Source: Undaria pinnatifida (lineage: Eukaryota; Sar; Phaeophyceae; Laminariales; Alariaceae). Taken from it: a stretch of DNA of 64,000 nt. The translations under genes were made by a program, and so were the position numbers. Location of the stretch: positions 8,867,967-8,931,966 of the forward strand of contig JABAKD010000015.1 of assembly GCA_012845835.1 (NCBI GenBank), read 5' to 3'. Below are positions 38,101-50,100 of the stretch, piece after piece (the stretch's first letter is position 1; each line of letters begins with the position of its first letter). Below the pieces are notes generated by a model that did no database searches, was not told the DNA's origin, and was given only the letters and a program-made list of their open reading frames with translations.

Positions 38101-41100
38101 AGATCGGGGAAGGAAGACCAGACTAGCAGTGTCATTCACGGTCGCGCTACAACAGACAACGAGAGCGACGTCACTCCACTCTATGGTCAATGCTACGGGG
38201 ACCAAGGCTACGGTAGGGGGGGTATCCCCGTTTTCACTAGTGTGTTTGAGCCACTCGCACGAGTGGCTCTGTACCTCACGGATGAAAATGATTTAGGCAG
38301 TTGTTTTGGATCAGCTTAGATTACCTTTGCATCGCGGATTGATTTCGCCAATATAAAATATGAAGAAAACGTAAGATAGCAAAATAACAAAGGGGTTACT
38401 CGCGCGAGTGACCCCTAGCCACTGAAATTCAAGGCCCAAAAAGGGACCCCCCTACCGTAGCCTTGGTCCGGGGATAAACCCAATTTACTCTTCCGAGTTT
38501 GAGCCACTCGCACGAGTGACTGTGTTCCTCACGCAAGAAAATACTCAAGACGTTTAGTTTCAGGCAGGGTAGCTTACCATACCATTGCGGATTCACATCG
38601 CAACATTATACATATGCACGAAAGCGTAAGACGCCAAAAAAACAATGGGGGTCACTCGCGCGAGTATCTTCGGGCCACCTGACACCAATTGCCCAACGGT
38701 TACCCCCCTGACCGCAGCGTTGAGCCTATCGATCAGATCAACACGTCTCTTCAAGAATCATATCTGTATGCAGCGTTGTGCTCTAATTCGAAGTTCTTCA
38801 TGGCAACAACAACGCTGTTGTGTATTTCTTCGCTCTGCCGCCGGTCATGCCTTTAATCACTCGCGCCAGTAACCCCGGGCCACCTTACACCGAAAGCCCA
38901 ACGGTGACCCCCCTGACCGCAGGCTTGACCCCACCCATCAGACCAACACGCGTCCTCAAGCATCATATGTGTATACAGCGGTGTGCATTAGCTCCAAGTT
39001 CTTGATGGCAACAACATCCCCGTAGTGTATCTCTTTGCTCTGCCGCCGGTCATGCCATTCATCGGAAGTATCGGGATGAGTGAAAGCCCCCCCGTCCCGA
39101 TGCCCAGCTGGGTTTTTACCCTGACAAATCTCTGCGCTAAGCAGACGCTTGCTACGGAAAGCGTAGCACTTCCCGGTACAAATATTGATCTGAGTGGAGC
39201 CGGAAACATTTTTCGACTTCGGCCGCTCGTGACACCCTGAGGTTTCTCGATTAAAGCAGGCTCTCTCTCTCTGATCCAAAACCATATTTGTATCGGAGTA
39301 CCTGGTACAAGAAATCATGCCCGATGTCAATTGCAATGATCTATGCGATAGGAAACGATTAATCACCCCCAACAAGAACGAGTTTCGTCCGACAGTGGCT
39401 TAGGGAGCTCCATTAGCCATACAAGTTTGCCACTAAAACGTCCTAGATGCCCCCAACATCACCCTCGCCAATGCATTGAAGAACGCCGACGAGGGCCCAA
39501 ATGTTTGAGGCGCCCCTATTGGTAGTAGGAGCGGCGCTCCGTCTCGATAGAGATACGACTCAACGGTTAAACGACTAAGGTGCCAAGGAAAAACGGGATA
39601 ACCCCCCCCCTGTCAACCCCCTTCCGCACAGATCCCCTCACCTCTGCCTGACTGTTAAGTTTCTATCGCCGTCGGCGTCTGGTTCGCCTTGGTTTCTCCC
39701 TGCAGTATAAGTCAGAGTCGCTGCGGGGGCACGCACGGACTCTTTGACGGTAAATAAAACGATGAGCGCCAACACGAAGCCGATGGTCGCGACGGAGTAA
39801 GCGGTGGCTCTCCAACCGAATTCCTCCGCCATGACGATGCTCAGGGAGCTCAGGCCGTTTCCTAGGTAAACCCCAGCTACGATTATTCCGTTAGCCTGTC
39901 GAAGGGAGCACGCGAACAGCCAGACAATAGAAGAAACGAGGGAACGGGTAGCAGTGACACAAGCTTATCGTGCAGGATGGTTAGGTTCTGCTGGTGTGGT
40001 ACGTGACCTGTAGCCGAGTGGGCGGGGGTGGGTGGGGGTGGGTGGGGGGAGCGATAGAAACTTGACGTGATATACGTTTCTAGGGATTTTCACCCCCTCG
40101 CCCTCCCAATCATCGGTATCTAGGTGACAACACAACTACTGCAAGGGCTCATCAACGTGGAAGCGAAGTCATATAAGGATCGTCAGTCTGTCATGAACTG
40201 GCAGGACGCAACATTGCACAATTTACGAATACGAGGTACCGCTGGATTTGGTACCCTGTATTCACAGAGGGCGGGACTACCTGGGCGTTGGATTCGGCGG
40301 GGAAATAGTCGGTGACGAGCGATATCGAGGCCGGCATGAAGAACGACCCTCATATGCAATAGTGTGAATTTTTGCTGGACCTTCCAAACTCGTCCTCCAT
40401 TGTACGCCGCAAAACGAGATGAAAACGCCGTTAACCTATATTTCACACATCCCGGTTGACAGATGCTGCGATAAGAGCAACGCCATACTTCGTCTAGGCT
40501 CGTGACGCTTTAGGAGCGTTATACGTTGCCCAAAGCCTGCATGCGATAAAACCACTATAAAACCCAACCCCATGAGCACTTGCATGGCTTTGACACTCAC
40601 AGAATAACGGCTCGGAACCGCAAGCGATATTCCACTGATGATATTTCATATTTGCTCAAGAGAGGGGCCCTGTCAAGGCAAAATATTCTCCCCCGCATGT
40701 GCAGACCCTATCGTCGCGCACACGTCGGTTTTCTCCCAAATACGGCGTTTTTCGTATACCTGAGCCAAGGATTCCGCGGGGAAGTAGTCGGCGATGAGCG
40801 AAAAGGAGGCGGGAACCAAGGAGGATTCCGCCATGCCTAAGAGGATCTGTGACAACAGCAGCTGGACGAAGTTGCTCGATAGTCCGATGCACACGGTGGC
40901 GAAATTCCATACTAATGCGCTGTAGAAGAGTATCAGCTTGCGGTTGCAGATGTCGGCCGCGCGACCCATGACGAGGCCGGACAGAACCTGGGTGGGGATG
41001 TTTAAGTGGGGACGTGGAGGGAGGGTGTGGGCGGTGGTCAAGATAAGCTCGGCGGAGGAGGCAAATTCATCCATGAATACAGTGAAGTACTGTAGTGCGT

Positions 41101-44100
41101 TTTTGTCCGTCGGTGCATGTTCGCAGCCGTCCTTCTGGTGGTGCACAATTATGCGTTCGATGTCACCCTCAGAAAAACGTGGCCATAGATTGTACGTTGC
41201 AATGCTTTGTCCCGGAAGAGAAATGGCTATGCTGGTCCAACAACAGGGTGAGGAGGAGGAGGGTCGTCCGCGGCGGTGGTGGCAGAATCGGTGTCAGTAC
41301 CGTTCGTACTCAGATAACGTGCAGCGGGAAAAAACGACCTCTGTATTAACGACGTGCAGTATAAGCAAACACACCCGCCCGCTTCCACATACACGGCAGT
41401 ATGAAGGGACGTAATGCCGATGTCCATTGCTTGTCGACAGCAGCGAAACATATGTATATATACAAATATGTATTATATATAAGACGGGCGGAGTGACTGG
41501 CAAACACCGCCGATAGCTTTTAAATATTTCAGACAGGAAAAACAAAGTCAGCAATTGTGGTTGTTAATGTAGCCCTAGCACGAAGCAATTAGGGGGGGGG
41601 GAACAGCTCCCTCCTTTTTCTTCGATTCTCGATGTAACTAAATGGTCGTCGCAGAGACATCTTCGATGCCAACCTAAAGGCTTCAAGCCGAAACACCCAA
41701 AAAAACATCATGTGCACAACGTACATGTTCGTTGTATAGCACTACCCACTGAGCTACTCAGTCACGTGACTGAGTATAGCTCAGCGGGTAATGCTGTATA
41801 ACGTGTAACCAAACGATATATTACAACAATACATGTTTAGCCAAGTGCTTTTTGGTGTCAAGTGGAGAAGTGTTTTGTCACACTTGACTGGTGGCTCGCT
41901 GCGCGAGAAGGCACTTGACGATCGTCGGGAGTGGCGGAATGTGTTACAACATTTGACTGCGCGAGAAGTCACTTGGCCATCGTCGGGAGTGGCGGAATGT
42001 TTTACAACATTTGACTGCGCGAGAAGTCACTTATAGATCGTCGGGAGTGGCGGAATGTTTTGTCACACTGGACTGCGCTAGAAGGCACTTGGCGATCGTA
42101 GGGAGTGGCGGAATGTTTTTTCACACTGGACTGCGCGAGAAGGCACTTGGCGATCGTCGGGAGTGGCGGAATGTTTTGTCATACTTGACTGCGCGAGAAG
42201 GCACTTGGCGATCGTCGGGAGTGGCGGAGTGTTTAGTCGGCCACTTTCGCTTTGAGGCGGAGAATGTCACCGATGGGATGCTCGTACTTAGTCCCCTGTA
42301 AAGGGAACAGCAGAATTTGGCTAGGAAGGCCGCATGGTGTGATGACAAAGTGCGCATGGGTTACGTTGTACGCACGTGTAGGATGTAACGTGCTGAAAGA
42401 CACGAACACTTTTTACAGGACGCACAGCTGTAGCTGGAGACGCATAGTCTAGACTACATACATAGGAGATGATGCATACACAGGTGATGGAAGGGATTTG
42501 TACCGCAGGAACGCTGGAGGAAGGTGAGGTAGTATGGCAGATTCGAACATGTGCGCGTATCCTACATACGCAAACACACAGGAGTACTACTGCTGCGCTA
42601 TACATATGTCATAGTCTAAGCATGTATGTGTACTACACACAGACAGCGAGAGCTGTGTGCACACCGCTGTACACACCTGCATCGACAGGTGGTGACGGAA
42701 GGGATTTGTACCGCAGGAACGCTGGAGGAAGGTGAGGTAGTATGGCAGGGGTTCGAACACGTACGCGCATCCTACACACGCAAACACACAGGAGTACTAC
42801 GGCTGCGCTACTACACATGAAGCCTATCTGCTACACACAGCGAGAGCTGTGTTCACACCGCTGTACATACACACACACTGCTGTGACCATGCTGAGTGCG
42901 TAGCGTATAAGCAGTGCCGTGTACACACCTGCATTCACATGTGATAGAAGGGATTTGAACCGCAGGAGCGCTGGAGGGTGAGGTAGTATGTATGGCAGGT
43001 TCGAACACGTATGCATTCACATGTGATAGAAGGGATTTGCACCGCAGGAGCGCTGGAGGAAGGTGAGGTAGTATGGCAGGTTCGAACACGTACGCATTCA
43101 CATGTGATGGAAGGGATTTGTACCGCAGGAGCGCTGGAGGAAGGTGAGGTAGTATATATGGCAGGTTCGAACACGTACGCGTATCCTACACACGCAAACA
43201 CACAGGAGTATTGCTGCGCTACACACGTATGTACCACACAGAGAGAGCCCTGTGAATGTGCATCGGAAGAGTTGGTCTCCCCAGTCAAGATACCGCTCTG
43301 TCTGCTGTAGGGACATTCCGCTGCATGGTGTGTGTGCGGAGATTCCGCCGCAGCACGAGGAGGTGGTACGCCGTAAGGTTTGAAGAGGGCGAAGAACACG
43401 CAGCCGCAGAGAAGGAGGAGCCTAGAACGAGCGAAGAGGCTCATAGCAGACACCCACAGCACGCGGCGGAGGTGAGCTGCGACAGGAACCAGCGAGAGAA
43501 AGTATGCAGCAGCCGAACTGAAGGACGCAGTCGCTGCCGCTCGCAGACACGGCAGACCGCAAGGGCAGGATCGAACAGCAGAGGCGCAAACGTTCCAGCG
43601 TAACGCCGAAAAGCGCGGTGTATCCGACGAGGGATAACGAAAGAGGGTGTGCGGTGTGCGCTGCGAGGGTGTTTGCGTGCCAGGTTGTAGTTCGTAGCGC
43701 CGTTTGATTTGAATCGCAGCCGTTTGAATTTTATTGTTTTGTAAGGACGAGGAGGGTTTTTTGGGAAGGGATTTTTTTTTCCGCAGCCCAGGGCACAACG
43801 AAGTGAAATGTTTTTGGTGTGTGTTGTGTTCGTTGTCCCAAATGCCCCGCACGAGCACGACCGAACAGCAGAGGCGCAAACGTTCCAGCGCATGCACCAC
43901 CAGCGCTGGGTTGGCAGGGCAGCCGAACGGTGCTTGGATGCTACTATTAGCAGTGTGGTGTGTGTTGGTATTGGTGTGTGTGTCCCAAAATGCACCCACG
44001 TGGTGGTTGTTTGCGTGCCAGGTTGTAGTTCGTCACGCCGTTTGATTTGAATAGCAGCCGTTTGAATTTCATGGTTTTGTAAGGACGAGGAAGGGTTTTT

Positions 44101-47100
44101 GGGAAGGGATTTTTTTGTCCGCAGCCCAGGGCACAACGAAGTGAAATGTTTGTGTGTTGTGTTGTTTTTTTTTTGTTGTCCCGCATCGTGATGTAGCAGG
44201 ATCGAACAGCAGAGGCGCAAACGTTCGAGCGCATGCACCACCAGCGCTGGGTTGGCAGGCCAGCCGAAGGGTGCTTGTATGCTACTACTAGCAGTGTAGA
44301 GTGTATTGGTGTTCGTGTGTGTGTCGCAAAATGCACCCACGAGGTGGTTGTTTGCGTGCGAGGGTGTAGTTCGTCACGCCGTTTGATTTGAATCGCAGCC
44401 GTTTGAATTTTATGGTTTTGTAAGGACGAGGAGGGTTTTTTGGGAAGGGATTTTTTTTTCCGCAGCCCAGGGCACAACGAAGTGAAATGTTTGTGTGTGT
44501 TGTGTTGTTTTTTTTTTTGTTGTCCCGCATCGTGATGTAGCAGGATCGAACAGCAGAGGCGCAAACGTTCAAGCGCATGCACCACCAGCGCTGGGTTGGC
44601 AGGCCAGCCGAAGGGTGCTTGTATGCTACTACTAGCAGTGTAGAGTGTGTTGGTGTTCGTGTGTGTGTCGCAAAATGCACCCACGAGGTGGTTGTTTGCG
44701 TGGGAGGGTGTAGTTCGTCACGCCGTTTGATTTGAATCGCAGCCGTTTGAATTTTATGGTTTTGTAAGGACGAGGAGGGTTTTTTGGGAAGGGATTTTTT
44801 TTATCGCAGCCCAGGGCACAACGAAGTGAAATGTTTGTGTGTTGTGTTGTTGTTTTTTTTGTTGTCCCGCATCGTGATGTAGCAGTGTAGCAGGATCGAA
44901 CAGCAGAGGCGCAAAGGTTCCAGCGCATGCACCACCAGCGCTGGGTTGGCAGGCCAGCCGAAGGGTGCTTGTATGCTACTACTAGCAGTGTAGAGTGTGT
45001 TGGTGTTCGTGTGTGTGTCGCAAAATGCACCCACGAGGTGGTTGTTTGCGTGCGAGGGTGTAGTTCGTCACGCCGTTTGATTTGAATCGCAGCCGTTTGA
45101 ATTTTATGGTTTTGTAAGGACGAGGAGGGTTTTTTGGGAAGGGATTTTTTTTTCCGCAGCCCAGGGCACAACGAAGTGAAATGTTTGTGTGTTGTGTTGT
45201 TGCTTTTTTTGTTGTCCCGCATCGTGATGTAGCAGGATCGAACAGCAGAGGCGCAAACGTTCAAGCGCATGCACCACCAGCGCTGGGTTGGCAGGCCAGC
45301 CGAAGGGTGCTTGTATGCTACTACTAGCAGTGTAGAGTGTGTTGGTGTTCGTGTGTGTGTCCCAAATGCACCACCAGCACTGGGTTGGCAGGGCAGCCGA
45401 AGGGTGCTTGGATGCTAGTAGCAGTGTCGGGGGGGGGCGACGCGCCCCCCCCCGAACCCCCCCCCCCGGGCCCGACACAGTGTGCGTTGGAAGGACCCTC
45501 ACCAGCAGCTACTATTATTATCAGTGTAGAGTGTGTTGGTGTTCGTGTGTGTGTCCCAAAATGCTCCACCAGCACTGGGTTGGCAGGCCAGCCGAACGGT
45601 GCTTGGATGCTAGTAGCAGTGTGGGGGGGGTCGACGCGCCCCCCCCCGAACCCCCCCCCCCGGGCCCGACACAGTGTGCGTTGGAAGGACCCTCCGCAGT
45701 GTGCGTTCGAAAAAGTACATGGAAAAACTATAGTATGTATTTAAAAAAAAAAAAATACACTCCAACTGTGAGATCGAAGATTTCGTCGAAACTCATCTTT
45801 GCAACCTGTGTGTGATACTCCGATTGCGCGCATTAGGAGTCGTGTGTCCTCATTAAGGATATAGGTCGGCGACTCCCTATACAACTACAGTGTACCTATC
45901 AGGGTCAACAGGGTGATTTTAGTCAGTCTGTGCGCGGAAACAATAAAACCCGTTTCTGAGGGGGACAAAATCTGACAGCTGTGGAGGGAAATATATCCTT
46001 TTATCAAGTGAATCTTGTAAGTCGAGGGGGGGGGGGGGGGAGTTTTGAAGAACGTGGGGGCCTGGTTTTGATCAAAAGCGAGCGGGTTTGGAAGGGGGGG
46101 GCGTGGGGGGGGGGGAGAGGGGGGGGCAATTTGTGCATGTAAGCTATAAATCCTTTCAAGGGGATAAATCTGACGGTTTTGGCACCAGTTTATTATTGGA
46201 GGGGGGGGGGGGGGTGTTGGGCGGGAGGGGGGCGTGTGGGGCAGCTCAATATATGCGTGGAAACTACACATTATTTTGAGGGGATAAATGTGACGGTTTT
46301 GGAAATAATGCATCAGTTTATCATGTATATCCTGGGGTGAGTTGTATAATCAGTGAGTAGAGAGAGGGTGGAGTATTCGAGGGGGTGGGGTTGGGATGGG
46401 TTAGGGGGGGGAAAGGGGGAGGGAAATGGGAGGTGGGGGCGGGGGGGGGGCGGGGGGGCAGGGGGGTGGGGGGGGGGGGGGAGGAAGGGTTTAGGTGAAG
46501 GGTTTGTTATACGTGTGGTGCTAGGTCTAGGCGATGGTGCGGGTGATGGGGATGAAGGGGGCGTTCGGAGCGGGGGGGGGGGGGGAAGCAGCGGCATGGA
46601 TGGCTCTTGAAAGATAATGAGGTGATATCCTGTGCGTGAATTGTTTATGAATATGGCGGATTTCGATATTTGGTGGGGCGTTTGAGTAAGGGAAAAAGAG
46701 GAAGGGGGGGGGGGGGGGCGGGGGGGGGGAAATGTTTTTAGCAGGTTCAGGTCACAAATAATATTCAAATACACTTCGGCTGTGAGATCAAATATATGTA
46801 GGGGCTTGTTATACGCGTGGTGCTAGGTCTAGGCGATCGTGCGGGTGGTTGGAAAAGAGGGGGCGTTGAAGGGGGGGGGGGGGGGGGGGGTGAAAGATAA
46901 TACAGTCTATTTATGTTTTTCGGCTTCGTTGATTGCATCTTGCCGACAACGTAAGATGGATCTGCCGGGCTATCGCCTCGCCCCGTACCACAGTAGTGTT
47001 CAGTAGCGCGTTATCTTAACCATTCACAATGTCTCCAGCGCATACGCTCGAAAATACAAATATGAAATGGACGAAAACCGAGCTCACGATACACGTTTTT

Positions 47101-50100
47101 TGTTGTTGGGCAAGACCACCCACTGAGCTGTACCCTTGAAGATTGCTGTGTAGTATACGTCGAGGGGAGAGTCCCGGAGGCCCATGCAACGAAGTCGGCG
47201 AGATTCAATCAACAAATTCGCAGACGTATAACTAACACCGAGTACGATCGTAGGTCAGTGGGGTGGTGCTATATAACCAGCAAAGGATGAGTCGCGGGTT
47301 CGATTCTCGCCGAGACTTCACATTGTTTTTTTTCTTAGCGTGCGCGGTGGAGACAGTGTCAGAGGTTTTGATAGTGTGCTCCTGAAAATACTGTTGCACG
47401 TGATCACAAGGTGGAGCCCCGAAAACTCCCTTTACGAAGTCTGCGAGATTCTGGAGTGAGTAGGGTGCTTCTTGGCATTTTAGTGTATGGCCATGGTCAT
47501 GGTCTGAATGCGGCCGTTGTTACAATCACAAAGGTTTGGAAGATATATGACATACTGGGGGTTTTGACCCGGTGGCCGGGTTTCCCCCTGCGGGACTGTC
47601 GTTAGCTGTTCGTTGATCCTAGCTTTCTGTCTTTGATGCCCGTTCGGTCCCGCCACTACTGTGAAGAGCCAGGGAGGGTGTTAGTTTGGATCGTCACAGC
47701 ACAACGGTTACAAATGTTGTAGGGGGTTGCGTATACATTCGTAGGCATTATTATGCAATTTCTTTCATGAGAGTAGAGCTCCAGCACTCCGCTCTCTGCT
47801 CCTTCTCTCCTCTCTGTCCTCTAATACAACAAAGATAAGAACACTCATCAGACCGCGAGGCCGGGTCCGGGCGTCCAGGCTTGGACTTCACGAATATTCT
47901 GCTGGCGAACTCGAAAACATGAATATTGCTGGCATTCTCGCACTGCCTACGGAGCTATTTAGCAGTCACATGACTCAGTAACTCAGCGTGTGCGTTCTCC
48001 AGGTACAACTGATATTTTCATCTTTCTATATCCGGCACAACCAGTATCTGTGCTGATGCCTCATGGAGAGACGAGCTCCTCATTGCTCATCAACAACGAG
48101 GCAGAGGAACACATTGCAAAAACACAACGCGATTTTGGCCATGCAATGCCAACCACAATGAGCACGTTAGCATAGCACCAAAAATATAAGCAAGCCAGCA
48201 CAGCAGACTTTTCGCAGTAACGAAACAAAGTGGGTACTCGTAGTGCCATATACCCAACAATCACTCACAATACGTAACACATTCCGAACCTAACACACCC
48301 ACAACACGCGGTGCACAGTGCACACCCGCGCACGGCAAGTACACGTATCGTGACTACTGTATGTAGAGGGAATATTGAAGGATGCAGACTCACGTAGGAC
48401 AAGGTGAAGCCGTAGCCGACGAGAACACCGTATTCGCTCGTTGAGATACCCGTCGCATCCTCGATGCTGATGAAATCTTCCTGAAAACGACAAGAAGATA
48501 TCGAAAAAAGGATACTGTTGCACAGAACATGTTGTGGCTGCTTCCGCTATAGACTCAAATCGAAAGCATAGCAGACTTGGAGGAGTACTTTTCTTACCTA
48601 TACGGATATATATCTCGATAAGAAGTTATAATGCAACCCGATCGATGAACAATACCACGACCTTTTATTGATGTAAATATGCAACAAACTAAATGTCTAT
48701 CAACAAAATAGTTGAACACAACGGTACCTACGATATCGAGCAATTGGTCGAAACTCGCCTTTGCAAGCTGTGTGTGGTACCACTCGATTTGAAAAAGGCA
48801 ATGTGATTTCAATGATACTGCTACGCGTAGACCTTCAAAGTGACGGAAACAATCAGATCAACCTCAAACACCTGTTAGCAAGAGTGTGATGCCCCGTCGT
48901 AACGCGCGTGTCCACAATCATACCCACTTCAAGGTCTAGTTGAGTGCAACCGCATACCAAACGCTGCGTGTTCCTGGGACACCGACCCAAAGGCAGCAAT
49001 TTTTCTTGTCTTACAACTTCGCAGCGATTGATACAGGCTAAACGAGCAGCAGTAGCAACATTAGCAGCAGCACCAGCAGCATCGGTCTCATCTAATAGGC
49101 ACACAGAACCTTTGCTAGTCGGTCTGACATTTACTCGTCATTCTCGTCCACATCGGTGTCACCGCCTTTGCGACACGCGACACCGTTATAAACGTGTGCT
49201 ACGATTATAGGGGTATCAATAGCATGTTTAAGTTAAACTGTTCATGACTGACGCGGGCTCTCTAAATCAGCAACTATCCCCGTGTCGTTTGTGTGTTATT
49301 CGAGACATGCACCAACATATCTGCTGCATATACAAGTCATGAAGCCGGCTACGATAGCTGAGACAGCACTTATTTCGCTGATAAATGTTCATGACGGCGC
49401 CCGCGTACCAAACGTTCGTCGGAAAAATATAAGGTTGGTGTTTCTTAGCCCTAAAAATATTGTTATACGTAGGAGTAGGCCGTCAATGTGTCCATCGGGT
49501 TTGCCCGTTCACTTTTGCCTAAATCTGTTTCTGGGTGAAGTACACCAATAATATAGAGTTCCGCATTACGTTACGAGCCTCGGAAAAATAATGGCGCACT
49601 TTTACGGTGGCATGTGGCCCATGGAGGGACAGGATGGGGTGGTTCGTTGTGATACCCTTTTAATTTTATTAATTTTTTTCGTTTTGGTTCCAAAACGAGA
49701 TTTTGGGTAGGGCATAAACAGCTCATCAAGTCACAAGACTTAGCAAGTATTTCGGACCGCTCCGAAAGCATGCGTTCGCCCCCCTCCTCACCGTGTCGTC
49801 GTCATCGTAGTCTTCGTCGGACACGGCGTAAAGGTAGATCAGTAGGAAGCGTGCCCATATGTTGTTGGCTGTGCAGGTTCGCGAGCGCGTCATAAACACG
49901 TTAAAGGCGAACAGCAAGGAAAGATAACACACGATCAAACCTTGCAAGCATGAGGCTAAACAAAAAATCCTCCATCTAACAGCTGGTCAACAAAGTTTCT
50001 TTTGTATTGACGAAATTGAGGTGTTCATAGCAAAACGTATCATTGGGCATGTTATCTTACACAGAATGGTTGGACAAATGTTGTCAGGGAGTTCAATAGT

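Noticed and set aside
41873-42240. Regularly spaced repeats as a CRISPR array
   Set aside because: The units are directly adjacent 58-bp tandems without unique spacers, in a eukaryotic intron, with no cas genes.
42935-45502. Several long minus-strand open frames (up to 354 codons) sharing repeated peptide blocks
   Set aside because: They run through the ~340-bp tandem array, whose period is not constant modulo three, so the frames switch between units. The translated blocks have no known domain and the array lies inside intron 3.
47249-47320. A tRNA gene on the plus strand
   Set aside because: The T-arm is good but no acceptor or anticodon stem can be formed. It is better called a tRNA-derived segment.
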